From NCBI GenBank assembly GCA_020226215.1, contig CM035233.1, positions 28,151,150 through 28,215,149 of the forward strand: 64,000 nt of DNA, given 5' to 3'. Position numbers and translations under genes: made by a program. Shown piece by piece: positions 10,587-22,140 of this stretch. Position 1 is the first letter of the stretch; every line of letters starts with the position of its first letter. The notes under the pieces are model-generated. The model made no database searches and was not told the DNA's origin. It was given only the letters and a program-made list of their open reading frames with translations. The stretch is from Sindora glabra. Lineage: Eukaryota; Streptophyta; Magnoliopsida; Fabales; Fabaceae.

Positions 10587-13500
10587 CAAATATTTTATAA
10601 GACTAATAAAAATGATATTGTAAACGTAAATTAATAAACAATACAAAGTTAGAACTTTAAAAAATTCTTTGATTTGGAGGAATATAAATATTAAATTGGA
10701 AAATATTTTAGAATATTAACTATAAAATTTTATTATCTTTCATTCATTCAAGAAAACTTTCCCATTCTACTCGCCTAATTGTTCCACGTAATAACATAGT
10801 TTAATAGGAACTAAGGGTAAAATCTTTAAAATTTATATTAGTTATATTATATCAAGAACTAGAAAGTCATCCGTGCAATGTACACAAAATATTTAATTTA
10901 ATACTATATAATATTATAAACATATATTGATTATTTTAAAAAATTTTAATAATATAATTATTTAATTAATTTACATTAAAAAATGTAACAAAGTATTATA
11001 AATAATTAAAAATAGCTGCTTCCGATTACAAGTTATGAAAGAAGATATATGATAAGGTTAATCGCGTTAAGCTTTTGTATTGCGGGCTATACATTTATAA
11101 TAATATTTTAGATATATTATACTGATACTTTTCTATTATTTTCAACTGGATAATTACATATATATTCGAAAGTAATAAAAAAAGAACAAAAAAAGAGAGA
11201 ATTCAAATCCCACTCTTTTCTAAATTTACAATAAAAAATTAAATGATAATATATTATTATTTAATAGAGGGATTAGTGCATTCTTAATATTGATTTATTA
11301 AAATATAAAATATAAAATTAATCTCATAATTCAAAGGCAAAACACAAGTAAAGTTCTTTTTAATTAATTTCCAATACATGAATCCAACTCTTCTAAAGAG
11401 TACAATATACTTTAAAATTATAATAAATAATAAAAATTGTTGATAAAAAAAATCAAGAATGAGATAATTACAAATTAGAAGATTACTTTTTTGATGGCTT
11501 GTTATTTATCAAATTCTCAACTTTCAATTTTTTATTAATAGTTATAATTATCTACTTTACTTTGTAACTAATTCTTAATTTACTCTTAAAAATAAAATAA
11601 TTAAGCATACATCTTGCATGATTGATTGACACAATAAGTGCAAAATTTTATCTAAATATTTATATATTATAATTTAATTATAGAATATTACAAAAAATTT
11701 ATAATAAATATTTAAATGTTGCAAGGTCAAAAAAATAGATTTTCTTAAAAGAAAAAAAATCTTCATCAACTATGAAAGATAAAAATATTAAAAAAAATTA
11801 AAATTAAATGCTCACCTATGCATGATTCTAGAGATAAAGATATAAGACTAAAAAAATTTATTCAATCTTCTGCACCAAAACGTCCTAGGGAATCTTGAAG
11901 CAAAATTGAATGAGGAAAAGAGAAAGAAAAACTAAAAATCTTTGGAAAACTTTTGTGAAAGAAGAAAAAAAAAATATGAGATGATACTTTAAAAGAAATC
12001 TAGAAATCAAATGCTCATTTGTGCATGATTTTAAAGATGATGATATGAGACTAAGAAAAATTCATTTAACCATTCACAGTAAATTGGTAAGATATCTTGA
12101 AGCAAAACTAAAAGAGAAAAGACAAACTAAAAATATTTTATAAGACTAATAAAAATGATATTGTAAACGTAAATTAATAAATAATACAAAGTTAGAACTT
12201 TAAAAAATTCTTTAATTTGGAGGAATATAAATATTAAATTGGAAAATATTTTAGGATATTAACTATAAAATTTTATTATCTTTCATTCATTCAAGAAAAC
12301 TTTCCCATTCTCCTCGCTTAATTGTTCCACGTGATAACATAGTTTAATAGGAACTAAGGGTAAAATCTTTAAAATTTATATTAGTTATATTATATCAAGA
12401 ACTAGAAAGTCATCCATGCAATGTACAAAAAATATTTAATTTAATACTATATAATATTATAAACATATATTGATTATTTTAAAAAAATTTAATAATATAA
12501 TTATTAATTAATTTACATTAAAAAATGTAACAAAGTATTATAAATAATTAAAAATAGCTGCTTCTGATAACAAGTTATAAAAGAAGATATATAATGAGGT
12601 TGATCGCGTTAAGCTTTTGTATTGCAGGCTATACATTTATAATAATATTTTACATATATTATACTGATGCTTTTCTATTATTTTCAACTGGATAATTACA
12701 TATCTATTTGAAAATAACAAAAAAAGAACAAAAAAAGAGAGAATTCAAATCCCGCCCTTTTCTAAATTTACAATAAAAAATTAAATAATAATATATTATT
12801 ATTTAATAGAGGAATTAGTGCATTGTTAATATTGATTTATTTAAAATATAATATATATAATTAATCTCATAATTCAAAGGCAAAACACAAGTAAAGTTCT
12901 TTTTAATTAATTTCCGATACATGAATCCAACTATTCTAAAGAGTACAATGTACTTTAAAATTATAATAAATAATGAAAATTGTTGATAAAAAAATTAAGA
13001 ATGAGATAATTACAAATTAAGAATATTACTTTTTTGATGGCTTGTTATTTATCAAATTCTCAACTTTCAATTTTGTATTAATAGTTAAAATTATCCACTT
13101 TACTTTGTAACTAATTCTTAATTTACTATTAAAAATAAAATAATTAAGCATATATCTTGCATGATTGATTGACACAATAGATGAAAAATTTTATCTAAGT
13201 ATTTATATATTATACTTTAATTATAGAATATTACAAAAAAATTTATAATAAATATTCAAATGTTGCAAGCTCAAAAAAATAAATTTTCTTAAAAGAAAAA
13301 AATCTTCATCAACTATGAAAGATAAAAATATTAAAAAAAATTAAAACCAAATGCTCACCTATGCATGATTCTAGAGACAAAGATATAAAACTAAAAAAAA
13401 TTATTCAATCTTCTGCAGCAAAACGTCCTAGGGACTCTTGAAGCAAAATTAAAAGAGGAGAAGAGAAAGAAAAACTAGAAATCTTTGGAAAACTTTTGTG

Positions 13501-13672
13501 AAAAAAGAAAAAAAATATGAGATGATACTTTAAAAGAAATCTAGAAACCTAAATGCTCATTTGTGCATGATTTTAAATATGATGATATGACACTAAGAAA
13601 AATTCATTTAACCATTCATAGTAAACCGGTAAGATATCTTGAAGTAAAACTAAAAGAGACAAGACAAACTAA
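10587..13672. repeat. tandem duplication, two copies of a 1,543-bp unit
   Basis: Bases 10587-12129 and 12130-13672 align head to tail. GACTAATAAAAATGATATTG occurs at 10601 and 12144 (offset 1,543); AAATGCTCACCTATGCATG at 11806 and 13349 (offset 1,543); AAATGCTCATTTGTGCATG at 12009 and 13551 (offset 1,542). The offset hardly changes, so the copies differ mainly by substitutions. There is no coding sequence. Each unit ends in a shorter, looser direct repeat about 203 bp apart (start AAATGCTCA, end GAAGCAAAACTAAAAGAG). Confidence 0.9.
11806..12129. repeat. ~200-bp subrepeat inside the 1,543-bp unit
   Basis: Two imperfect copies start at 11806 and 12009. Both run from AAATGCTCA through TGCATGATT and GACTAA to an AAGCAAAA-CTAAAA block followed by A-rich sequence. 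The pair recurs at 13349 and 13551 in the second unit, so the subrepeat predates the larger duplication. Confidence 0.7.
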
Positions 13673-14370
13673 AAATTTTTGGACAAATTTGTGAAAGAAG
13701 AACAATGAAAAATATATAAGAAAAACCCAATAAGAGGTAAGAAGGAAAAAGAAGAAAGTAATAAAAATATTTTTGGAATGAGTGATCAATAAAAAAATAA
13801 AATATATAGAAGGTAATATTATAAAGAGAAATTGAAAGAAGGAAACAAATTACTACTTTATTAATCTAGATCAATAATTAATTTTGAATTTGAATTGAAA
13901 ATGACTTTTATGATTTCATTAAATAGCTTTTTTTTCAATATTAGAAATTAATTTTAAATTCAAATATTGACTTTGGACACATTTTTTTTTAAGATAATCC
14001 ATTAATTTAAAATTTAAAATAAAATTATTTTAATGTAAGATAATGTTAGATATTCAAATTCAACTTTTATTGAGAATTGATTTAACATTGAAAAGATAAA
14101 TGAAAAGAACAATAAATGATTTTATATTTATTACTAATTGTTGATGACTAATAAATGTAATTAAAATATTTTTTATTTCATAATTCAAGTGAAGAAGAAA
14201 TGAAAATTAATTTTTTATTAAAATATAGTAAATTAATATATAACAAATTTTTAAAATAATATTTATTATAATAAGAGATAAGGAATATTATAATTAATAC
14301 ATAATATAAAATTTTTAAAAAATTTCTTTTTCATAAATCATTTGACATAGAAAAATTGTTAACCTTAAAA
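13673..14370. other. AT-rich intergenic DNA
   Basis: No gene or structured repeat seen; A/T-rich with many short homopolymers. It borders the 3' end of the LINE. Confidence 0.5.
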
Positions 14371-14390
14371 TATTATTATTTTTTTGCTAC

Positions 14391-15620
14391 AAACAAGGCA
14401 AAGCCTAACTAGACCCTTACAGCTCTAGGAAAAGAAACTCCAACAATATTCTCTATACAAAGTTATCCATACCCGTAAGGGACCTCATTAAAAATGTGAA
14501 TTCCTTCTGTAATGTTGTGACCTCTAACTGTAAGCCAATTAGCAACTCTGTTTCCTTCTCTATATGTATGGGTGATCTTTACCTGCCAATTTTTGTTCAT
14601 CAAGTTTTTAATCCTCTTGACTAAAGGCAAATAAGGATGAGATGGATCACTATCTTTGGTTATAAGCTAGACAGCTACCAAAAAGTCTAATTCCACCTAG
14701 ATTTTCTTGTAATTTTGACTCCAAGCCAAATCTAGTCCTGTAATTACACCCCATAGTTCAACAGAGAGTACACTACTTTTCCCCACATTCTTGGCATACC
14801 CACTAATCCAGTTTCCAACATAATTTCTCAACACTCTACCATAAGCTGCTGATTCACCTCCATTTAAACATGATCCATTAGTATTGATCCTAATCCATCT
14901 AATATTTGGAAAACTCCATCTACAAGCTAATTCCTTTCTTGGACAACTTAACCTAGCCTTATGCATATTCTCAGTCATCCTAAAAAATTCATTAGATTTC
15001 ATAGAGCAAGTTATGACTAAGTTTACATTGGTTCTTGCATTTTGATCAAAGAACCATTTATTTCATTGGATCCAGATTTCATGACAAGTAATTCCAAATA
15101 AGAGACTCCAATCCTAATCCTCGACTCTTCCTATGTTATGATGCAAATTAAAAATCATCTAGTCAAACAAATTCATATTGAAAAATCACTCCTAGAATCT
15201 TGGATTCACTAGCCTTAACCAAGATGAATTAACTGCTTCACAATCTCTCATAGCATGGAATATAGTTTCACCTTTGGTACATCTTGGGCATGTATTCACC
15301 ACAGCTATATGTCTTTGAACTCTAACCTTATTTGTCAAGAGGCTATTATTTACTAATAACCATAAGAAAATTCGAATTCTTTGTGGGCCTTTCTAGTTCC
15401 AATTTTTTTTTCCACTGATCAGTTTGAGTAGTAATTTCTCCAGCCAGAAATTGATAAGTAAATTTAACTAAGAATTTAGAATCCCTAGTTGGATGCCAAT
15501 CTACTTCTTCCTTTCCCAGGCTATCTTTAAGAGGGTGAATATTAGCAATTTCCCTATACACATCATTCAAGATTAAAGCAATAAACTTAGCCTAGTTCCA
15601 GCTTCCATCCTCCTTCATAA
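14391..15620 (-). pseudogene. LINE ORF2 C-terminus: zf-RVT-like linker and RNase H
   Basis: Segments include WHPTRDSKFLVKFTYQFL (about 15490), the zinc-binding-like CPRCTKGETIFHAMRDC (about 15270), and an RNase H domain with IRINTNGSCLNGGESAAYG (about 14890) and LSVELWGVITGLDLAW (about 14730). HTYREGNRVANWL (about 14550) is the terminal motif. In the RNase H family the first catalytic Asp lies in an N-x-D-G-S/A context; here the order is NTNGS, so Asp appears replaced by Asn. The Glu in VELW is present. RNase H would remove RNA from the cDNA hybrid. Frame breaks make it nonfunctional. Confidence 0.8.
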
Positions 15621-16199
15621 AATTATTTACTGTGAGCTCTTTCTGCTCCTCTAAAATTTCTCCTCTGGCTAGCTCCATAAGAGGACACTCTCTAACCTAG
15701 TGATCCTTCCAAAACCTAGTGCTCTTGCCATCATAAACAATCATTTTAAGCCCTTTAGACAAATTCTTCCAAACTTTACAAATTCCTTTCTAAATGTTAG
15801 ATTGAGAGTGCTTACTTTCTACCTTAGGAATTATAAAAGATCCACATCCATATTTTTTCCTGAAAACTCTTGTCCATAAAGCATCTTTCTTACTTGCTAG
15901 ATTAAAGCCCATTTTCATTAGGAAAGCTTCATTTTGGCATTTTAGCATTCTTAACTTGAGTCCCCTATTCTATATGGATTTATAAATCTAGTTCTAGTGG
16001 ATAAGATAAGGTTTTTTAATACTAACACTAGATCCTCATATAAAGTTCCTCATTTTCTTCTCTACATCCTCACAAATTCAAGAAGGAAGTAAAGTTATTT
16101 GCATGGAATACATAGGAAGAGCTGATAATACTGTTTGAAAGAGTGTGATTCATCTAGCAAAGGAAAGAGAGCTTGTTTTCCAATTGCTTAGGCATTATT

Positions 16200-17260
16200 G
16201 AACTTTTTCTAGGATATATGCATAGGTCATTTTTTTCACCCTTCCATGATATAAAGGGACCCCATATACTTTCCTAAATCTGCTGTAAGACTAAAACCCA
16301 ATTCTTGGTTGATATGATTAGCTCTTGTATAGATGACATTCTTGGAAAAACAAGCTCTAGTTGTTTCTTTACTAACCTTTTAATTCAAACTCAAGCAAAA
16401 GAGATCAAGACAATTTAGAATACTCTCTACCTGGTCTAGAGAAGCTTTTGTGAACAAAATTAAGTCATTAGCAAAAAAAGAGGTGGGAGATTGGAATGCC
16501 ATTTCTACACACTTTAATCAGCTTCCATAATCCTTTACTAATAGCATCTGATATACCATGAGCCAATTTATCCAAATAGAGAACAAACAGATATAGAGAT
16601 AGAGGATCTCCCTATCTAATCCCCTAGAGGGCATGAATGATTCTGTTTGATTTCCATTCCAAAGGATTTTCATACTACAAGAGGAAACACATTGCATGTT
16701 CAGCATTATCATTTTATTAGGTAAGCCAACCTCCTTTAAAATGTCTTTAAGGAACTCCCAACTTATTTGATCATATGCCTTCTTTAGATCCACCTTGATA
16801 GCCATAATCCCCTTCTTTCCTTTTTTAATTTTCATTGTATGGATGACCGCTTTAGTGATCACTATATTATTCGAGTTGTGTCTTCTCAGTACAAAGTTGC
16901 ATTGATTTGAAGAGATTAACTCTACCAGGTGGGGCTTTATTCCATTAGCTATAATCTTTGTAATAATTTTATACACCATGTTACAAAGAATTATTAGATG
17001 AAATTATTTTAAACATTCTAGCCTATCTAATTTTAGAATTAGGACTAACAAAGTTTCATTGATGTTCCTCACTTTTTCTAGGTTTTCAAAGATATCTAGT
17101 ATTAGATCATATACGAATTCTCCAATAATACTCCACTGGATTTGGATAAAATAGGCATGGAGCCCATTAAGGCTAGGCGCCTTATGTGGATTCAAGATAA
17201 ACACTATCCTTTTAATTTCTTCTTTAGTCACCAGAGCCATTAGTTCTTCTCTTATCTCAT
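16200..17260 (-). pseudogene. LINE ORF2 reverse transcriptase (inactive)
   Basis: Domain signs in order: ILNPHKAPSLNGLHAYF (about 17190, the usual NPxKAPGPDG block with substitutions), MAIKVDLKKAYDQISWEFL (about 16790, motif A with its Asp kept), and SHLFFANDLILFTKAS (about 16470), which corresponds to the FADD catalytic box but reads FAND. The first of the two metal-binding Asp residues is therefore lost. A further stop-ridden tail continues to about 16200. The enzyme copied LINE RNA at the nicked target. Confidence 0.85.
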
Positions 17261-17599
17261 CTTATAACCTTGGAAAGGCATTTTTAATTAGATAGTTAGC
17301 ACCATTCTAACTTTTGCTTGAACATAATTTCTAGTAAAATGCACCCACCATAGCTTTTCTTCTGTTGTCATTTGTAACCTATTCTCCATCTTTATTTTTC
17401 AGTGCAAAAATTTTCTTACTTTTTCTTCTGATGATTGTTGAAGCATGGAAGTATTTAGTGTTTTTATCCCTATATAAGAGCCAATTACACCTAGATTTTT
17501 GGAACTATTGAATTTCTTCTTGGAGCAAAATTTTTTCATACTCCTTCCACAACTACTATTAAAGATTTTCTAGGAAAAAATTTGGCCCCTTTGTCAAGC

Positions 17600-18540
17600 T
17601 TCGATTGATACCTTGGAGTCTTGCCATCAGTCTTTTTTCTTCTTTACAATATTCCCAAATACATTTGTCTTCCAATCATTTATTTTTTTAACAAAAAAAT
17701 CCATAGCCTTATTCCACTCTTTTGATTTTCTCCAAGTTTCTACAATTAGACTTGGAAAAAATTCTTTAAGAAGCCAAGCAACAGAGAATCCAAAAGGCTG
17801 AGATCCTCTTATAAACTCTTCTTTGCATTTAATTGTCAATAGCAGAGGTCTATAATCGAACTTAAATGGGGTTAAATGAAATATTCTAGTTTCAGGAAAT
17901 CCCATCCTTTACTCTAGATTGCATAATCCCTAATCAATTCTTTCCTTGACCTCTCTTCTTTCCCAAGTAAAAGCTAGACCTATAAACCCCATATCAAAAA
18001 GTCCATATGTTTCTATACACTCAACAAATTTCCTTATGCTTTTCCTATTTGATTGACTAGCCTCTAGTTTATCCTTAAGGGAAAGGTAAGAATTGAAATC
18101 ATTAACAGTAACCCAAGGTCCTCTTACTCCATTAGCTATTTTGGTTAGGTTCTGCTAAAGGGATTCCCTTTCATGAGGCTTAGGATTGGCATACACAAAT
18201 GTCATCCAACTCTCATAATCTTCTAAGAGAAAACATAGTTTTTGTATAGATGTACTAATTATGATCTTCAATTATATCTACTTTCATCTCTTGTTCATTC
18301 TAAAGAAGTCAAATCCCTCTCAAGAATCCAATAGGATCCACCTATGAGCAGTATCAAATTTCATTCTTTTGACAACTCTTTTACTTTTTAACCTCTAATA
18401 TGAGTTTCAAACAAAGCAAGAATTTTAACATTCTGTAAATTTCTCAAATCTTGAATTAGACTAGGAAAAAACTTTGATCCTATTCCTATACAATTCTAAG
18501 CTAAAATAAACATGCTTATAGTAAAGATAATAAAGGTAAA
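17600..18540 (-). pseudogene. LINE ORF2 apurinic-type endonuclease (inactive)
   Basis: The minus strand reads through MFILA, NCIGIGS, LALFETHIRG (about 18395, the catalytic Glu context), WVTVNDFNSYLSLKDKLE (about 18110, where the family has GDFN), GLFDMGFIGLAFTWERR (about 17990) and HLTPFKFDYRPLLLTIK (about 17850, the SDHxP equivalent with His replaced by Tyr). Stops are scattered through it. This enzyme nicks target DNA to prime reverse transcription. Downstream, RKSKEWNKAMDFFVKKIN and NVFGNI link it to the RT. The solo LTR sits just upstream at 18642. Confidence 0.8.
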
Positions 18541-18636
18541 TTAACCAAGATGATGTACCTTAATACCTTTCAAAGCTTCTACAGTTGAATCACTATCCAT
18601 TATCTGGATTTGCCTATTAGCTTTTCTTATGTAGTC

Positions 18637-18641
18637 CATAC
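18637..18641. repeat. target-site duplication CATAC (left)
   Basis: CATAC directly precedes the LTR and is repeated exactly at 20315-20319. Confidence 0.9.
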
Positions 18642-19660
18642 TGTTAGTGTATGTCATAGGAACCAATCATATAAATAATTGAAGTAATACACAATGTATT
18701 ATGTTTTATTTTAGGTAATTTAATTATTATATTTTATTTTTATAATTTTATTATTATTTTATGTGATTTATAACTTAATATAATAATTATCCTTGAAATA
18801 GCTTCGCTATTCCTAAAATGCCCCTAGTCAAGTATTATTACGAAAAGGATAGTAATAATATATTAAAACTGGCATGTATAATAACTGATGATTACAAATC
18901 ATGGATATGTGATATCAAGTCAATACATGAGTACATTATTAATGAAAAATGTACTAGACTGACCCACTATGAGAATATTATATAGATAGATGTGTCATAA
19001 GTTATTCTCATATGATCACAAATACACATCAACCTTTGACCTGAAGTCACTACGATTTCCTACATGAGGAATTACTCACTTTAATATTATCCTATATCAC
19101 CTTTAATCAGGATGACGAATAAGGCATTGATTGGGTGTGTCATAAATCGTGTAGAAGGAAGTGAGTGATATAGATGGGATTTTGTTACTCTTATATAAAA
19201 AAGAAATATCCTTGGGTCCCTTGATTAAGTGAGACTTAGAAATGCATGGCCATGCTCAATTGGATTAATATGTGATATTAATCATTTATTTTAAGTCTAC
19301 TCAGTATCAAGAAATATAAATTGAACATTGATGAAGATGACACATTTCATGCCTCCAGTTCAATTTGGATATTATTACAAAAGGGTTATGATGCAAAACG
19401 TTGTTCATGTATTAGGTGGATGTCGAATAACAGACATTTTTACTACTTGAGTGGTAGTGATGTATTGCTAGATACCGCTCACTGTCTATGGCTCAATAAT
19501 GAGTCATTGTTAACATAGTAAGAACCTACAGGATCACACAAAAGGAGTAGGAATAAGACAATAATTAATTAAACTTTAATTATATTAATATCCAATTAAT
19601 TGGGGTTATTTTCGTGCATATATATATTATTATTAAGAATAATAATGTGTTATTCACGTA

Positions 19661-19682
19661 ATATATATATATATATATATAT
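19661..19682. repeat. (AT)n run in the LTR
   Basis: About 11 AT dinucleotides inside the LTR; the LTR at 4151-5812 has a shorter AT run in the same area. Confidence 0.85.
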
Positions 19683-19968
19683 TATGTGATATTATTTGAT
19701 ATTAAAGTAATATTAAATAATTACGTTATCAGATATTAGATAAATATATTATGAGATAATATTATTTTGATATTTGATAACTATATACAATTATCTAATA
19801 TTAAGATATTTATATTATGAGATAATATTATCTAATATTAGATAATTAATAAATAAGTTCTATCTCTCCTCATTATCTCTAGGATAAGGATAAAATGAGT
19901 TGTTAAGTGTGATTAAGATTTTGGAAGCATTATCCTATTAGGACTAGGATTGTGACTTGCCTAAGTTC

Positions 19969-19978
19969 TATAAAAAGG
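19969..19978 (+). promoter_or_regulatory. TATA box of solo LTR
   Basis: TATAAAAAGG, the same as in the LTR at 4151-5812. If it is still active it would point transcription rightward, antisense to the LINE. Confidence 0.55.
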
Positions 19979-20314
19979 AACTTGAGGGCAACACTTTACA
20001 TGACACGCTCATAAATCTCCTAAAACCCTAAATCACTTAGAAAAGATTGAATCCTAATTCCTAGAGAGAGAAATACATCCTAGCAGATTCGTGGAGGGCG
20101 AGAGGTCGTTGTTCACTCTGTGTGGATACCGTAGAGACGTTGTACCTTCCGGTCGGCATTTGATTCATCCACTCTCAAGTTTTGATCAGTAAAAACATGA
20201 GTGCCCAATAGGTAAAACCCTAATAATTGATTTATGCTTTTTGCATGGATCTTAGGTAGAATTCGGATCAAAATTTTGAAATTTCGCTGCATGTAATAAT
20301 CTGAATTCCCAACA

Positions 20315-20319
20315 CATAC
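20315..20319. repeat. target-site duplication CATAC (right)
   Basis: An exact copy of 18637-18641. Confidence 0.9.
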
Positions 20320-20814
20320 ACCATGCTTTATCTAGAGGATTTTGGAAATTCCCCGATTGTTTCTTTATTCTTTGCATACTCGTGTATAAACTTTAAGCTA
20401 CCAATTTTCCCTGTCTCCATTTTAGGACTAGCAATACTTCGATTAAATACTTAGCTATAATTTGCAAGAGATCCTTTTGAAGGGGACAGCACTAGAGGAG
20501 CCTCCACTTTTAAGGAACTATTTTTATTTTTCATAACATTGATATTCTCCTTCCTTGCTTGACCTTGAGCATTCTCAATTAATTTCTTAGAATTAGTTTT
20601 TCCTCTTCACCCTTTTCCAACAGTTCTGATTTATCTGATTAAAAATATCATCTTCTTCCTATATTCTCACATCAAAAAATTTATATCCAATTAATTTTTT
20701 TCCTCCTCATCTGAGGCTTTTATAAATGATCTATTATTAGGAATCATCTCCATATCGCTTAACTTCTCATTATTTGCTAGCACATCAAAGCATGATCCCT
20801 TATTAATTTGGATT

Positions 20815-21720
20815 TTATTTTTCTCTCCAAGGCCTATTTGAGTCTTCTTCTTTATTCTTATTAACTAAAAATTCAGTAGACATCCTTCCTCCAACTCTAT
20901 TATATTTACCTCTAGTTTTTTGCACAATCATCCATGTGCCAAAAGCATTTTTACTAACTTCACTTCTAGTTAGTTGATTAGCACTAGAAGATTTTGTAAA
21001 TACTATACTTTCCTGCTCTATCTCGATTCCTTCCTCCTCATTCAAACATGTTTCCTTTTTATATCTGTACTTGCCATAGTTAAAACATATATGTCCATAC
21101 TTGCTTTCATATTCCACCTTATAAATCTTTCCTCTGAGCTTGAACTTGAATAGAAATTGCTTCCTTAGATCAATTTCAATACATATCCGCATAAACTTTA
21201 CTTTTTCTACTACATAGTCTCCACCTACTTCACCTTTTCTCAAAGTATTATTGTCCACCTTCAAGGTTCTTCCAAAATGATTACTCAATCCCAAAGGAAG
21301 TGCTGGTAATAATATTCTATTTGTAATCTTAGAACCCTCATCCATACAGCTATCTTTTTGACTTCATCATCAAATAGGTCAAAATCTGATCTTTATCTTT
21401 GCACAATCAAGTTAGATACCATCCAAGGTCCCTCTCTTAGGACATGATTGTAATCCTGTATGTTAGTAAACCTTACCAAAAATTAATCATCCTCCATATC
21501 AATAAATTCAAAGGCTCCATAAATTCCCCACATCTTTTGCAATTGTTGCCTTAAAAAATTTAAACTCATCTTTCTTCCTAACAATTTTATAATAAGTGCT
21601 AGCTTCCATGGCTTGCATAATTCCTTTCTCTTCTCTCTAGAGATTACCACATTTAGGCAATACACATCTTTCTCTCCACTCTCATCCTTTTCAGGATCAT
21701 CCTCTAGATCATCTAATTCA
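20815..21720 (-). pseudogene. LINE ORF1 (DUF4283-like and zinc-knuckle) remnant
   Basis: Minus strand, N- to C-terminal: acidic DELDDLEDDPEKDESGEKD (about 21710), the DUF4283-like LALIIKLLGRKMSLNFLRQ (about 21600) and WGIYGAFEFIDMEDD, a stop, FLVRFTNIQDYNHVLREGPW (about 21470), GRTLKVDNNTLRKGE (about 21265), RICIEIDLRKQF (about 21190), the zinc knuckle ICFNYGKYRYKKETC (about 21085) and GTWMIVQKTRGKYNR (about 20930). Plant L1 ORF1 proteins bind element RNA through these domains. The knuckle has lost a Cys and a His (Tyr in both places). Stops and a frameshift split the frame near 21350-21480. Confidence 0.8.
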
Positions 21721-22140
21721 TCTATTTTTTTATTAAAATTTCTTCATTATTAATTCCTATCTTTCCATTAATGCCTAACTAGGGTATCTTTGTGTGAAAT
21801 CATATTACAATTAGAAATATCATTACCCTATTTCTTAGACTATAATGTCAAACACCTGGTCTCCATTACACTTTGGATCAACCTCTTACCTCTATTCAAG
21901 GTGTCTCTCTTCTATGGCTTCACTCATCTAAGTTACCTCTTCATTAGAGTTTTTTTGCCTTTTTCTCGCTACGAGCCAGTAAAGTCCTCTTCTTTCGCTA
22001 GTAATATGCCTTGCTTATTTTGTTATATCCCCTATCGAGTTAAAGAAAGAGATAATTTTAGATTAAAGGGATCTCTTACTAGAACCAATCTTCGATAGCC
22101 ACAAGGATATTAAGCTTCCCTTGAAGCTTACCGGAAGACA

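Larger units (their letters stand above)
18642..20314 (+). repeat. solo LTR, copia family A, inside the LINE
   Basis: 1,673 bp, begins TGTTAGTGTATG and ends AATTCCCAACA. It is collinear with the LTR at 4151-5812 but in opposite orientation. It is flanked by a perfect 5-bp duplication CATAC on both sides and no internal element sequence follows, so it is a complete solo LTR left by LTR-LTR recombination. The interrupted sequence on both sides is LINE. Any open frame inside it is noncoding LTR sequence. Confidence 0.95.
14371..22140 (-). mobile_element. L1-type LINE with RNase H, decayed, split by a solo LTR
   Basis: Minus-strand order: 5' region (about 22140), ORF1, then after the inserted LTR (18642-20314) endonuclease, reverse transcriptase, zf-RVT-like linker and RNase H, ending in an A-rich tail at 14371-14391. 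Removing the LTR gives about 6.1 kb, a normal length for a plant L1. All domains are in the expected order but carry stops and frameshifts. The 5' edge is approximate, and I could not identify the target-site duplication. Confidence 0.85.

Noticed and set aside
11199..12760. TTCAAATCCC box-B-like motifs near 11205 and 12745
   Set aside because: The second is merely the duplicate of the first within the 1,543-bp repeat, and no cloverleaf can be drawn around either.
19321..19518. 65-codon frame in the solo LTR
   Set aside because: It lies within noncoding LTR sequence and is disrupted in the homologous LTR at 4151-5812.
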